Position numbers and translations under genes: made by a program
Part shown: positions 23,420 through 32,799 of the stretch, in pieces
How positions within the stretch are numbered: position 1 is the first letter of the stretch
Layout: each line of letters starts with the position of its first letter
Notes under the pieces: generated by a model
What the model saw: only the letters and a program-made list of their open reading frames with translations
Told to the model about the DNA's origin: nothing
Databases searched by the model: none
Assembly (NCBI GenBank): GCA_905234175.1
Contig: CAJOGX010000020.1
Coordinates: 1 to 32,815 of the forward strand
Reading direction: 5' to 3'
Source of the DNA: an uncultured Selenomonadaceae bacterium
Lineage (GTDB): Bacteria > Bacillota > Negativicutes > Selenomonadales > Selenomonadaceae
DNA: 32,815 nucleotides

Positions 23420-25036
23420 TTAGAGTTGCGGACCGGCGGGCACGAGAGCCTTACCGGCGGCGTTGTATTCGTATTTGTGGAAGTTCTTGATAAAGCGCGC
23501 GGCGAGATCCTGAGCCTTCTTATCCCATTCAGTCGGGTCTTTGTAAGTGTCGCGCGGGTCGAGAATTTCGGTAGCGACGCCTTCGAGCTGAGTAGGAACT
23601 TCGAGACCGAAAATCGGAATTTTTTTGGTAGGAGCGTTATTAATCGCGCCGCCGAGAATCGCGTCGATAATTCCGCGCGTGTCTTTAATGGAAATGCGTT
23701 TGCCGGAGCCGTTCCAGCCGGTGTTGACGAGGTAGGCTTTGGCGCCGGATTTTTCCATACGCTTGACGAGTTCTTCAGCGTACTTGGTGGGGTGGAGTTC
23801 GAGGAAGGCCTGACCGAAGCAGGCGCTGAAAGTCGGCGTGGGCTCAGTGATACCGCGTTCGGTACCGGCGAGCTTGGCGGTGAAGCCGCTCAGGAAATAA
23901 TATTTGCACTGTTCGCTGGTGAGAATAGAAACGGGCGGGAGCACGCCGAAAGCGTCCGCGCTGAGGAAGATGACAGATTTAGCGGCGGGGCCGTGGCTGT
24001 CGGGGCGGACGATTTTTTTAATGTGGTAAATCGGGTAGCTGACGCGCGTGTTTTCGGTAACGGATTTGTCAGCGAAGTCGATTTTGCCGTCCTTGTCGAC
24101 GGTGACGTTTTCCAAAAGGGCGTCGCGTGTGATAGCGCCGTAAATGTCGGGTTCGGCAACGGGGTCGAGGTTGATAACTTTCGCGTAGCAGCCGCCTTCA
24201 AAGTTGAAAACGCCGGAATCGTCCCAGCCGTGTTCGTCGTCGCCGATAAGCAGACGTTTCGGGTCGGTGGAAAGCGTGGTTTTGCCGGTGCCGCTGAGCC
24301 CGAAGAAAATCGCGGTATTCTCGCCGTTCATGTCGGTGTTGGCGGAGCAGTGCATCGCGGCGATACCTTTGAGCGGCAGGAAATAGTTCATCATGCTGAA
24401 CATGCCCTTTTTCATTTCGCCGCCGTACCACGTGTTGAGGATAACCTGCTCCTTGCTGGTGACGTTGAAGACGACCGCCGTGGTGGAGTTCAGTCCGAGT
24501 TCCTTCCAGTTTTCAACCTTAGCCTTGGACGCGTTGTAAACTACGAAGTCCGGCTCCTGGTCAAATTCTTCCTGAGTTTTCGGGCGAATGAACATGTTGG
24601 TGACGAAATGCGCCTGCCACGCAACTTCCATGATGAAGCGGATTTTCATGCGGGTATCTTTGTGCGTGCCGCAGAAGCCGTCGACGACGTAGAGTTTCTT
24701 ATTGGAAAGCTCTTGGATAGCGAGTTCCTTGAGCTTTTTCCAGCTCTCGACGCTACATTTTTTGTTGTCGTTTTTGTATTCGTCGCTCGTCCACCAGATT
24801 TCGCCAGGCGCGCCTTCCTTAGTGGTGTCGTCGTAGACGATGAATTTATCCTTGGGCGAGCGGCCGGTAAATTCGCCGGTCATGACGTTAATCGCGCCGA
24901 GTTCAGTTTCCTGCCCAACGTCGAAGCCCGTCAGCCCAGGTTTGGTTTCTTCGTTGAAAAGCACTTCGTACGTCGGGTTGTAGAGAACTTCCGTCGTGCC
25001 CGTGATTCCGTATTTCGTCAAATCCATCATTGGCAT
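23420..25036 (-). CDS. pckA: Phosphoenolpyruvate carboxykinase (ATP)
   Basis: Interconverts oxaloacetate plus ATP with phosphoenolpyruvate plus CO2. In succinate- or propionate-forming anaerobes it often runs in the carboxylating, ATP-gaining direction. The 538-residue protein matches the ATP-dependent family: TGRSPKDKF (57-65), the kinase-1a P-loop GLSGTGKTT (246-254), the metal-binding IGDDEHGW (264-271) and [11 protein letters not shown] near the C-terminus. The ATG at 25036 follows GGAGG. It has its own consensus promoter and terminator, so it is monocistronic. Confidence 0.96.
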   Translation of the reverse strand: MPMMDLTKYGITGTTEVLYNPTYEVLFNEETKPGLTGFDVGQETELGAINVMTGEFTGRSPKDKFIVYDDTTKEGAPGEIWWTSDEYKNDNKKCSVESWKKLKELAIQELSNKKLYVVDGFCGTHKDTRMKIRFIMEVAWQAHFVTNMFIRPKTQEEFDQEPDFVVYNASKAKVENWKELGLNSTTAVVFNVTSKEQVILNTWYGGEMKKGMFSMMNYFLPLKGIAAMHCSANTDMNGENTAIFFGLSGTGKTTLSTDPKRLLIGDDEHGWDDSGVFNFEGGCYAKVINLDPVAEPDIYGAITRDALLENVTVDKDGKIDFADKSVTENTRVSYPIYHIKKIVRPDSHGPAAKSVIFLSADAFGVLPPVSILTSEQCKYYFLSGFTAKLAGTERGITEPTPTFSACFGQAFLELHPTKYAEELVKRMEKSGAKAYLVNTGWNGSGKRISIKDTRGIIDAILGGAINNAPTKKIPIFGLEVPTQLEGVATEILDPRDTYKDPTEWDKKAQDLAARFIKNFHKYEYNAAGKALVPAGPQL

Positions 25037-25069
25037 TGTATCAGCCTCCAAAATTTTTTTAACTTAGGA

Positions 25070-25098
25070 ATAATAGCGCATTTCAGCGCCAATGTCAA
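25070..25098 (-). promoter_or_regulatory. Promoter of pckA
   Basis: On the minus strand exact TTGACA (25098-25093), 17-base spacer, TATTAT (25075-25070). The -35 box overlaps the last codons of rpiB, showing that pckA is uncoupled from the upstream genes. Confidence 0.85.
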
Positions 25099-25535
25099 TT
25101 TTCCAGCGCGGTAATTTTTGCAATGCGGCGGTTATGACGTTCGTCGCCGGAAAAATCTGTCGCCAGCCAGGCTTTGACAATTTCTCGCGCGGGACCGACG
25201 CCCAGCACTCTGCCGCCCATTGCCAGCACATTCGCATTGTTGTGCTCGCGGCTCATCTTAGCGGAAAAAACGTCGTTGCACAGCGCGCAGCGTATCCCGT
25301 GAATTTTGTTCGCCGCAATAGAAATTCCAATGCCGGTACCGCACAAAACAATTCCGCGTTCCGCCGCGCCGCCGGTAACCTCCGCGCAGACTTTTTCAGC
25401 AACGTCGGGATAATCTACCGCCGCCTCGCCAAAAGTTCCAACGTCACTGACTTCAGCGCCGAGTTCCGCCAGCACTTTTTTAACTTCGTCCTTGAGCGCA
25501 ACCGCGCCGTGGTCACTGCCAATCGCAATTTTCAT
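25095..25535 (-). CDS. rpiB: Ribose-5-phosphate isomerase B
   Basis: Interconverts ribose 5-phosphate and ribulose 5-phosphate. The 146-residue protein has the family start KIAIGSDHGAVALK, the YPDVAE stretch, the active-site loop VLCGTGIGISIAANK with its catalytic cysteine, and HNNANVLAMGGRVLG. Length is normal. The ATG follows GAGGTG and lies 9 bases after the permease gene, with which it probably forms a two-gene operon. RpiB and allose-6-phosphate isomerase are hard to separate by sequence, but no allose genes are nearby. Confidence 0.93.
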   Translation of the reverse strand: MKIAIGSDHGAVALKDEVKKVLAELGAEVSDVGTFGEAAVDYPDVAEKVCAEVTGGAAERGIVLCGTGIGISIAANKIHGIRCALCNDVFSAKMSREHNNANVLAMGGRVLGVGPAREIVKAWLATDFSGDERHNRRIAKITALEN

Positions 25536-25544
25536 TTTCGCACC

Positions 25545-26831
25545 TCAAATCAAATATCTCAGATAAACGTAAACCGTCGCCATAACTATAGTGAAAATCA
25601 TAATCGGGAAGCCGACTTTGAAGTAGTCGATAAAAGTAATTCGGACGCCACGGTCAGCCGCCAAGCCCGCAACAATCAGATTCGCGCTGGCGCCGACTAA
25701 AGTGCCGTTGCCTCCTAAGCACGCGCCGAGTGCAAGGCTCCACCAGATTGGTTCCAAATTTGAGACGCCCATTGTTCCCATGTCCTGAATCAGCGGGATC
25801 ATTGTCGCCACGAAGGGAATGTTGTCCAGTACCGAAGAAACTATCGCGCTGAGCCACAGCACTAACAGCGAAGTTGCCGTTACGTCGCCGCCGGTGAGTT
25901 CAACCGCCTCCCGCGCGAGCTTGCCGATTATCCCGACTTCAATCAGTCCGCCGACCGCTATGAAAAGTCCTATGAAGAAAAAAATCGTTGCCCATTCGAC
26001 TTTTGACTTCATCGTTTCTTCAACTAAATGGTGCCCGCCGCCCGCTAAGAGTAGCAGTAAAAAGCCGCCGGTAAGCGCCATGAGTGACGATTCGACGTGG
26101 TGGAGCTGGTGCGTGAAAAATCCAAGTATCGTCAAGCCCAGCACGAACAGCGCGCGTTTCAGTAAGTCGCGGTCTTTCAGCGCGGCGTATTCGTCCATTT
26201 TCATAAGTTCCGCCTGCAGTTCCGGCTTCGTCTGCAAATCTTTTTTGTAGATGAACTCGAAGATAAAAATTACGATTATCATTTGGATTATGACGATTGG
26301 CGCGAGATTTTCTATGAACGCCATGAACGTCAGCTCTTTGACCGCTGAGCCAATCATGATATTTGGCGGGTCGCCGATTAGCGTTGCCGTGCCGCCGATG
26401 TTCGACGCCATTATTTGCGTCAGGAGGAACGGTTGCGGGTTGAGTTCCAGCTGTTTGGTTATGCTGAAGGTTACCGGCACCATTAAAAGTACCGTCGTCA
26501 CGTTGTCGAGGAACGCGGAAAATACCGCCGTGATTACACCTAAATAAGTCAAAATTTTTTTCGGCTCGGCCTGCGCGAGTTTCGCCGCCTTTATCGCTAC
26601 GAAGTCGAAAAGTCCCGTGTGGCTAGTGACGCCGACGAGTATCATCATGCCGGTTAAGAGTCCCAGCGTGTTGAAGTCGATATGGTGAATCGCTACTTCC
26701 TGCGAGATTATTCCCAGCAGCATCATCAGCACTGCGCCTATCATTGCGGCAACCGTTCGGTGGATTTTTTCCGACACGATTACCGCGTACATTACCACGA
26801 AAATTACGCCCGCTGCTACTTCCAAAACCAT
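25545..26831 (-). CDS. ArsB/NhaD-type ion transporter
   Basis: A 428-residue inner-membrane protein with about 11 hydrophobic segments, arranged as two related halves. Each half has the signature pair seen in the ArsB/NhaD superfamily: FLDNVTTVLL and GGTATLIGDPPN in the first, LDNIPFVATMIP and GGNGTLVGASAN in the second. The closest known types are the P-protein/YbiR-like permeases; members move sodium/protons, arsenite or anions, and the substrate cannot be set from sequence. No ars regulator is nearby. The ATG follows GGAAGAGGG. Confidence 0.85.
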   Translation of the reverse strand: MVLEVAAGVIFVVMYAVIVSEKIHRTVAAMIGAVLMMLLGIISQEVAIHHIDFNTLGLLTGMMILVGVTSHTGLFDFVAIKAAKLAQAEPKKILTYLGVITAVFSAFLDNVTTVLLMVPVTFSITKQLELNPQPFLLTQIMASNIGGTATLIGDPPNIMIGSAVKELTFMAFIENLAPIVIIQMIIVIFIFEFIYKKDLQTKPELQAELMKMDEYAALKDRDLLKRALFVLGLTILGFFTHQLHHVESSLMALTGGFLLLLLAGGGHHLVEETMKSKVEWATIFFFIGLFIAVGGLIEVGIIGKLAREAVELTGGDVTATSLLVLWLSAIVSSVLDNIPFVATMIPLIQDMGTMGVSNLEPIWWSLALGACLGGNGTLVGASANLIVAGLAADRGVRITFIDYFKVGFPIMIFTIVMATVYVYLRYLI

Positions 26832-26858
26832 CCCTCTTCCTGTTGAAAATTCTCCCGC

Positions 26859-26887
26859 ATTTTACAATAAAATTGACGCGGCGGCAA
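26859..26887 (-). promoter_or_regulatory. Promoter of the permease-rpiB pair
   Basis: On the minus strand TTGCCG (26887-26882), 17-base spacer, TAAAAT (26864-26859), 27 bases before the ATG. Divergent from the valS promoter. Confidence 0.55.
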
Positions 26888-26921
26888 TATGTTTAGAATT
26901 TGGTGGCCGCTAAATAAAACG

Positions 26922-26950
26922 TTGAAAAAATTTCTGCTACGGTTTACAAT
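26922..26950 (+). promoter_or_regulatory. Promoter of the valS operon
   Basis: TTGAAA (26922-26927), 17-base spacer, TACAAT (26945-26950). The predicted leader is only ~25 bases, too short for the T-box riboswitch that controls valS in many Firmicutes. Confidence 0.65.
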
Positions 26951-26980
26951 GTGGCAGATTTTTTTATTGGAGGGAAAATC

Positions 26981-29611
26981 TTGGAAAATATTTCTAAAGT
27001 CTATGAGCCGCAGAATTTTGAGCGCGAGACCTACGCGAAGTGGGAGGCTGATAAAAATTTCCACACGGAGGCAAATCGCCCTGGCACGCCGTACAGTATC
27101 GTTATCCCGCCGCCGAACGTCACCGGCCAGCTGCACATGGGGCACGCGCTCGACGAAACGCTCCAGGATATTTTAATTCGCTATCACAGAATGCTCGGCG
27201 ATAACACGCTCTGGATGCCTGGCACCGACCACGCCGGTATCGCAACTCAGGCGCGCGTCGAAGCAACCCTGCGCGAAGAAGGCACCAACCGCTACGAACT
27301 CGGCCGCGAAAAATTTCTCGAACGCGTCTGGCAGTGGAAGGAAAAGTACGGCAGTCGTATTCTTCAGCAACTTAAAACGCTCGGCGCCAGCTGCGACTGG
27401 GAGCGCGAACGCTTCACCATGGACAAAGGCTGCTCCGACGCCGTCCGCAAAGTTTTCGTCACGCTCTATAAAGAAGGGCTTATTTATCGCGGCGACCGCA
27501 TTACCAACTGGTGTCCGCACTGCAACACCGCCCTTTCCGATATCGAAGTTGACCACGTCACCGAAGCCGGCCACCTCTGGCACCTGCGCTACAGGTTCAA
27601 GGACGGCGACGGCTTTGTTGAAGTTGCCACAACCCGCCCCGAAACCATGCTCGGCGATACCGGCGTTGCCGTTCACCCAGACGACCCGCGCTACAAAAAT
27701 CTCGTCGGCAAAACTCTAATCCTGCCAATCGTCAACCGCGAAATTCCGCTCTTCGCTGACGAATACGTCGACAAAGAATTTGGCACCGGCGCCGTCAAAG
27801 TCACGCCCGCTCACGACCCCAACGATTTTGAAATGGGCTTGCGCCACAATCTCCCGCAGGTAAAAGTTATCAACAACGACGGCACCATGGCGGAAGGTTT
27901 AGGAAAATATTCCGGCCTCGACCGCTACGAATGCCGCAAAATTATCGTCGAAGATTTGAAGGCCGCCGGCGTCTTAGTTTCAACTGAAAACCACGAACAC
28001 GCCGTCGGGCACTGCTCGCGTTGCGGTACGACCGTTGAGCCGCTCGTCAGCCGCCAGTGGTTCGTGAAAATGGAAACGCTCGCCGCCCCAGCTATCGAGG
28101 CTGTAAAAAAAGGCGACACCAAATTCATTCCCGACCGCTTCAGCAAAATTTATATCAACTGGCTCGAAAATATCCGCGACTGGTGTATCAGCCGCCAGCT
28201 CTGGTGGGGTCACAGAATCCCCGCGTGGTACTGCTCCGAATGCGGCGCCACCACCGTTTCTGAAAGCGATGTCCACGAATGTTCCCACTGCCACAGCCAC
28301 AAAATTCACCAGGACGAAGACGTTTTGGATACGTGGTTCAGCTCCGCGCTCTGGCCGTTTTCAACTATGGGCTGGCCTGACGAAACGCCCGAACTTCAAA
28401 AGTTTTACCCCACGTCGACGCTCGTTACCGGCTACGATATTATTTTCTTCTGGGTTGCCCGCATGATTATGATGGGCTTAAAGTTTCGCGGCGAAGTTCC
28501 GTTCAGAAATATTTTTATTCACGGTCTTGTTCGCGACGAGCAGGGGCGCAAAATGTCCAAGTCCCTCGGCAATGGCGTCGACCCCGTTGAGGTTATCGAG
28601 AAATACGGCGCCGATTCGCTGCGGTTTATGCTTGTCACCGGCAACACGCCTGGCAACGATTTGCGCTTTTCCGACAAGCGCGTTGAGGCGGCGAGAAACT
28701 TCGCTAACAAAATCTGGAATGCGTCGCGCTTCCTGCTCATGAATCTTGAAAACTTCGACGCCAGTTTTAAGCCGACTGCTGAAGATTTGACGCTGGCTGA
28801 CCGCTGGATTATTTCGCGGCTCAATCGCACGGCGCGCGGCGTCACTGAAAATCTTGACAAGTTCGAGCTCGGCGAGGCGGCGCGGCTCATGTACGATTTT
28901 ATCTGGTCGGAGTTCTGCGACTGGTACATAGAATTTTCCAAGGCACGGCTTTACGGCTCAGACGCCCGCGCGAAAAATACTGCGCTCTACGTTTTGAATG
29001 ACGTGCTGGAAAAATCTTTGCGCCTCCTTCATCCGTTCATGCCGTTCCTCACGGAAATTATCCGGCAAAAACTCCCCAACGCCAAAGGTTCAATCATGCT
29101 GGCGCCGTGGGTCAGGGCGGGCGAAACTGATGAAGCCGCCGAATCTCAAATGGGCGTCGTCACCGAAATTATCAAGGTCATTCGCAATCTGAAAAATGAA
29201 ATTGGCGTCGAGCCGCGCAGGAAATCCGAAGTCGTTTTGAAAATTTCCAGCGCTGAAATTTCCGCCGTGGTTAAATCGAACGTTGGCTATATCGCTGAAC
29301 TTGCCGCCGCCGAGCCGGTAACTTTCTCTGACGATAAGCCGCAACACGCGCTGGCTGGCGTCGCTGAGGGCGTTGAAATTTTCCTGCCGCTCAAAGATTT
29401 AATCGACACTGATAAGGAAATCGCGCGGCTGACTAAGGAACTCGACAAGCTCAAAAAAGGTATCGCCATGACTGAGGGCAAGCTCCAGAACGAAAGATTT
29501 ATCAGCAAGGCACCGACGGAAGTTGTGCAGGCTGAACGCGAAAAATTAGCCGTCGCGCAGGAGAAAATTTCCTCCGTCGAAGCGCGTATCGACCAGCTTA
29601 GGAATTTGTGA
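26981..29611 (+). CDS. valS: Valyl-tRNA synthetase
   Basis: Charges tRNA-Val. The 876-residue class I synthetase has the HIGH motif as HMGH (52-55, in PPPNVTGQLHMGH), an editing domain, zinc-type cysteine clusters (CPHCN; CSECG with CSHCH), the KMSKS motif (524-528) and a C-terminal coiled coil (about 810-876) that contacts tRNA. The start is TTG at 26981, with GGAGGG six bases upstream; an in-frame GTG ten codons earlier would lie at the predicted transcription start. First gene of the plus-strand run to folC, a classic Firmicute partner of valS. Confidence 0.96.
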   Translation: MENISKVYEPQNFERETYAKWEADKNFHTEANRPGTPYSIVIPPPNVTGQLHMGHALDETLQDILIRYHRMLGDNTLWMPGTDHAGIATQARVEATLREEGTNRYELGREKFLERVWQWKEKYGSRILQQLKTLGASCDWERERFTMDKGCSDAVRKVFVTLYKEGLIYRGDRITNWCPHCNTALSDIEVDHVTEAGHLWHLRYRFKDGDGFVEVATTRPETMLGDTGVAVHPDDPRYKNLVGKTLILPIVNREIPLFADEYVDKEFGTGAVKVTPAHDPNDFEMGLRHNLPQVKVINNDGTMAEGLGKYSGLDRYECRKIIVEDLKAAGVLVSTENHEHAVGHCSRCGTTVEPLVSRQWFVKMETLAAPAIEAVKKGDTKFIPDRFSKIYINWLENIRDWCISRQLWWGHRIPAWYCSECGATTVSESDVHECSHCHSHKIHQDEDVLDTWFSSALWPFSTMGWPDETPELQKFYPTSTLVTGYDIIFFWVARMIMMGLKFRGEVPFRNIFIHGLVRDEQGRKMSKSLGNGVDPVEVIEKYGADSLRFMLVTGNTPGNDLRFSDKRVEAARNFANKIWNASRFLLMNLENFDASFKPTAEDLTLADRWIISRLNRTARGVTENLDKFELGEAARLMYDFIWSEFCDWYIEFSKARLYGSDARAKNTALYVLNDVLEKSLRLLHPFMPFLTEIIRQKLPNAKGSIMLAPWVRAGETDEAAESQMGVVTEIIKVIRNLKNEIGVEPRRKSEVVLKISSAEISAVVKSNVGYIAELAAAEPVTFSDDKPQHALAGVAEGVEIFLPLKDLIDTDKEIARLTKELDKLKKGIAMTEGKLQNERFISKAPTEVVQAEREKLAVAQEKISSVEARIDQLRNL

Positions 29612-29614
29612 GCC

Positions 29615-30271
29615 ATGAAAGAAAAAAATTCTAAAATTAAACATATCGTCGGCGCATTTCTGGCGACCGCGCTGATAATTTCCGGCTGCGGCGACGAGAC
29701 CGAGGAGACCGCTCAACAGCCCGTGCCGGAAACTCCGCAGACTCAACCTAAACTGGCGGGGCAGCGGCTCACGGACGATAACGGCGTTGAATACACGCTG
29801 ATTGACAACGGCGACGGCACTGAGACCGCGCGCTACGACGACGGCAGGTCGGTTACTTTTCGGCGGCAGGAAGACGGTTCGCTTGATTTCGTATCCGGCG
29901 CGGCTGGGCTAATCGCTGGCATGGCGGCGGGATATTTTCTTTTCCACGGCTTTTCGAGTCCCGCCGGTACGTGGGATTCCGCGCGCAACCGCTATACAGT
30001 TTCCGAGCCGCTCAGACGCGATGACAGAAATTTGAACGGCGGCGCTGGCACTTCAACGCGGCCTTCAAGTTCAACTTCCAGCGCCAGCACTTCCAATCCG
30101 CCGGCTGCCAGCAATTCTTCGACGCGTCCGGCGAGTTCGAGTTCGAGTTCGAGTTCCGGCGGCGTAAATCTTTCAAAACCTGCCGCGTCCAATCCCAGTT
30201 CAAGCGCGAGTTCTGCAAAGACCGGCTTTGGCGGGGCGGGCGCGCGGGCGAGTTCTTCCGCTGCTTCGTAG
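29615..30271 (+). CDS. Serine-rich lipoprotein, position of YgiB
   Basis: A 218-residue lipoprotein with a basic start, hydrophobic core and lipobox ISGC (Cys25). A proline-rich linker follows (about 31-48), then a small domain with DNG..YTLIDNGDGTETARYDDG, a hydrophobic glycine stretch (about 94-111) and a low-complexity Ser/Ala/Pro tail (about 145-218). The layout and the next gene recall E. coli ygiB-ygiC, where a DUF1190 protein precedes a glutathionylspermidine-synthase-like protein; similarity to YgiB itself is not clear. Starts 3 bases after valS, with AGGA upstream. Probably anchored in a membrane and cell-surface facing. Confidence 0.75.
   Translation: MKEKNSKIKHIVGAFLATALIISGCGDETEETAQQPVPETPQTQPKLAGQRLTDDNGVEYTLIDNGDGTETARYDDGRSVTFRRQEDGSLDFVSGAAGLIAGMAAGYFLFHGFSSPAGTWDSARNRYTVSEPLRRDDRNLNGGAGTSTRPSSSTSSASTSNPPAASNSSTRPASSSSSSSSGGVNLSKPAASNPSSSASSAKTGFGGAGARASSSAAS
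30133..30156 (+). repeat. In-frame hexamer repeat (GAGTTC x4)
   Basis: Four perfect copies of GAGTTC inside the lipoprotein gene encode part of an eight-serine run. Copy-number change would alter tail length without shifting the frame. Confidence 0.85.
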
Positions 30272-30280
30272 GTGAAAATT

Positions 30281-31552
30281 ATGGCGACATACATTGATTT
30301 GATTGACAGAAAAATTATGCCGTTCGTGCAGTACGGCGATTATCCTGACAGGTATCCGGCTTTGTCGGGGCTGATTTTCAATCGGAATTTTTATGAGGAA
30401 ATGCGCGCGGCGAGCCGTGAACTTTTCGCTATTTTTGAGAAGACGGTAAAAATTTTTCAGCGCGCGCCGAGGGATTTTCAGGAGCAAATGGAGATTCCGC
30501 CGAAGCTGATACCGTTCCTTAACATACCGAACGCGCTGAATTTATCGACGTGGCTGGCGCGGTTCGACTTCGTGCTGAATGAATACGGCGAGCTGAAAGT
30601 TGTTGAAATTAACGCCGACACGCCTTGCGCGATAATCGAGGCGTACTACGCGAATCAGATTGCGGCGGACTTTTTTGGGCGCGTCAACCCGAATTTCGGC
30701 ATGGAAAATACTTTGGCAGCGTACCTGAAAAATATCAAGCGGCAGATTTCTCCTGCCAGAATTAATCTGAGCGGCGGGGAGTTCAGTCGGGAGCGGCCTT
30801 TTGTCTTTTCGTGTTTCGACGACTATGTGGAGGATTTCGGCACGACGAATTATCTGATGAACCTGCTCAAGCGGGACTCGATAGCGGACGACGTGGAATT
30901 TGTGTCGTTCTACGATTTGAGCGTGGACGCGGAGGGAATACTTTTGCCGGACGGGCGGCACGCGGCGGCGCTGTACAGACTTCACCCAATGGAAATTCTT
31001 ATCGAGGAAACGGCGACGGACGGCAGCGAACTGGGCGTGTTGTTTCTGGAAAAATACGCGGAAGGGAAATTCGCGCTGTTCAACCCGCCGGAAGCGATAA
31101 TCATGCAGAACAAGGCGTTCATGGCGCTGGTGTGGCAACTGCATTTGCACGGCGGCTACTTCGATTTCCGCGAAGATGAGGTTATCGAAAGGTACATGCT
31201 GCCGAGCTTTTTCGACGAAGACGCGGAAGATTTAGGCGCTGGCGAATTTATCAGAAAGCCAATTTGGGGGCGCGAGGGTAAAAATATTTCGATTGTCAGC
31301 GGCGGTCGGACGGTTTTTGAGAATGAGCCGGAGGCTGAAGAAATTATCTGCCGCGATTCGGAAAAGTTCATGTACCAGGAATTTGTGGAGGCGCCGGAAT
31401 TTGAAGTTTCGACGGACAGCGGGCGCCACGCGGGATTTATCACGCTGAGTTGTTTCATGCTGGGGACGGAGCCTTCCGCCGTGTACTGCCGGTTTTCGCA
31501 AAACAGGATAATCGGCACGGAGGCTTATTTCGTCCCGCTGATGGTGAGCTGA
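30281..31552 (+). CDS. Glutathionylspermidine-synthase-like ATP-grasp protein (YgiC type)
   Basis: A 423-residue ATP-grasp ligase related to the synthetase half of glutathionylspermidine synthase and to E. coli YgiC/YjfC. Family marks are the N-terminal YGDYPDRYP, the substrate segment DFVLNEYGELKVVEINADTPCA, RLHPMEIL, the ATP-binding stretch FIRKPIWGREGKNISIV and the C-terminal GTEAYFVPLM. The amidase half is absent. Such enzymes join a carboxyl group to an amine; the substrate here is unknown. The ATG at 30281 follows AGGTGA. With the polyamine genes at 14.8-17.1 kb it hints at polyamine conjugation, which is an inference. Confidence 0.85.
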   Translation: MATYIDLIDRKIMPFVQYGDYPDRYPALSGLIFNRNFYEEMRAASRELFAIFEKTVKIFQRAPRDFQEQMEIPPKLIPFLNIPNALNLSTWLARFDFVLNEYGELKVVEINADTPCAIIEAYYANQIAADFFGRVNPNFGMENTLAAYLKNIKRQISPARINLSGGEFSRERPFVFSCFDDYVEDFGTTNYLMNLLKRDSIADDVEFVSFYDLSVDAEGILLPDGRHAAALYRLHPMEILIEETATDGSELGVLFLEKYAEGKFALFNPPEAIIMQNKAFMALVWQLHLHGGYFDFREDEVIERYMLPSFFDEDAEDLGAGEFIRKPIWGREGKNISIVSGGRTVFENEPEAEEIICRDSEKFMYQEFVEAPEFEVSTDSGRHAGFITLSCFMLGTEPSAVYCRFSQNRIIGTEAYFVPLMVS

Positions 31553-32701
31553 ATGTTTGAAGACGCATTGAAATATTTGAACGGGCTGACGGTTTTCGGG
31601 ATAAGGCCAGGGCTGGAGCGGATAGGAAAAATTCTGGCGGTGCTGGGCAATCCTGAGAAAAATTATGCGACGGTGCACGTGACTGGCACGAACGGCAAGG
31701 GTTCGGTAAGCGCGATGCTGGCGGAGATTTTAAAGGCTGACGGGCGGCGCGTCGGTCTTTTTACTTCGCCGCATTTGGAAAGTTACTGCGAGCGGATAAA
31801 AATTGACGGGGAAAATATTTCTGAGGAAGATTTTGCGGCGCAGATTGAACGCGTAAAAAGCTGCGGGGTGGCGGCGTCGCACTTTGAAGTTTTAACGGCG
31901 GCGGCGTATGAATATTTTTCGCGGCGGAAAGTTGACGTGGCGGTTATCGAAGTCGGAATTGGCGGCTTATGGGACTCGACGAACGTGATAACGCCGCTGG
32001 TTTCGGTCATAACGAACGTGGCGCTGGAGCACGAGCAGACGCTGGGCGATTTGGAAGGAATCGCGCGGAACAAGGCGGGGATAATAAAATTGGGCGTGCC
32101 GTGCGTGACGGCGGCGACAGGATTGGCGCTGGAAGTGATTAAGGAAGTCGCGCGGGAAAAAAATTCGCGGCTGTACGAGGTGGCGGCGCCGACGGACGTG
32201 GAAATAAATTTGCGCGGGGAGTACCAGAAGTGGAACGCGGCGGTAGCGATACAGGCGGCGCGGGTTTTGGGAATTGCCGACGAAAAAATTTTTTCAGCAT
32301 TGAAGAAAGTCGAATGGGCGGGGCGCTTTGAAAAAATTGGCGGAGTGATATTGGACGGCGCGCACAATCCGCACGGAGCGAAGGCGCTGAGGGAAAGCCT
32401 GGACGCGAATTTTCCGGCGGGCAAAAGGGTCTGGATATTCGGCGTGCTGGCGGACAAAAATTTTGACGCGATGATAGAAATTTTGTTTCGCGCAGATGAT
32501 TTTGTGATAGTGACGCCGCCGGAATCTGAGCGCGCGGCCTCGACGGAGCTGATTTGCGGGCGGTTAAAGTCGCGCGGGATTGAAAATATCGGCGTGGAAG
32601 ATTTGGCTGAGGCGGTGGCGCTGCTGAAAAAATCTGCGGGCGACGTGAAAATTGTGGCGGGGTCATTATATTTGATAGGCGCGGCGCGGAAATTTTTTTA
32701 A
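31553..32701 (+). CDS. folC: Folylpolyglutamate synthase / dihydrofolate synthase
   Basis: Adds glutamate to folates (and, in bifunctional members, to dihydropteroate). The 382-residue protein has the Mur-ligase P-loop GTNGKGS (45-51), the LFTSPHL and IEVGIGGLWDSTN motifs, the carbamylated-lysine region ARNKAGIIK and the C-terminal motif ILDGAHNPHGA. It is some 40 residues shorter than typical FolC, mostly in the middle. The ATG directly follows the stop of the preceding gene. It ends 20 bases before the -35 of the rightward rrn promoter. Confidence 0.94.
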   Translation: MFEDALKYLNGLTVFGIRPGLERIGKILAVLGNPEKNYATVHVTGTNGKGSVSAMLAEILKADGRRVGLFTSPHLESYCERIKIDGENISEEDFAAQIERVKSCGVAASHFEVLTAAAYEYFSRRKVDVAVIEVGIGGLWDSTNVITPLVSVITNVALEHEQTLGDLEGIARNKAGIIKLGVPCVTAATGLALEVIKEVAREKNSRLYEVAAPTDVEINLRGEYQKWNAAVAIQAARVLGIADEKIFSALKKVEWAGRFEKIGGVILDGAHNPHGAKALRESLDANFPAGKRVWIFGVLADKNFDAMIEILFRADDFVIVTPPESERAASTELICGRLKSRGIENIGVEDLAEAVALLKKSAGDVKIVAGSLYLIGAARKFF

Positions 32702-32799
32702 AAAATTTTTTTGGAGGGGGGTTGACAAAATCGATTAAGGGTAGTATTATACGCAGGCTGAATCAATTCAGTGGGCTCCTTGAAAATTGAACAGTGCAT
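32702..32799 (+). repeat. Right copy of inverted rRNA-operon leader
   Basis: Reverse complement of the first ~98 bases, aligned so that base 1 matches base 32799. The right end then continues for 16 bases (32800-32815) with sequence not present at the left end. Confidence 0.85.
32722..32750 (+). promoter_or_regulatory. Outward-facing rrn promoter, right end
   Basis: Exact TTGACA (32722-32727), 17-base spacer, TATTAT (32745-32750). Downstream comes the hairpin CTGAATCAATTCAG and the boxA-like GCTCCTTGAAAA at 32775-32786, as expected for an rRNA operon leader. Transcription leaves the window to the right. Confidence 0.8.

Noticed and set aside
23426-25114. Long plus-strand open frame (562 codons) opposite pckA
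   Set aside because: It mirrors pckA, which matches a known enzyme throughout and has its own promoter and terminator. The antisense product is low-complexity (rich in V, F, E, G) with no recognisable domain.
26888-26980. T-box riboswitch upstream of valS
   Set aside because: The predicted transcript leader is about 25 bases and no T-box sequence or terminator hairpin is visible.
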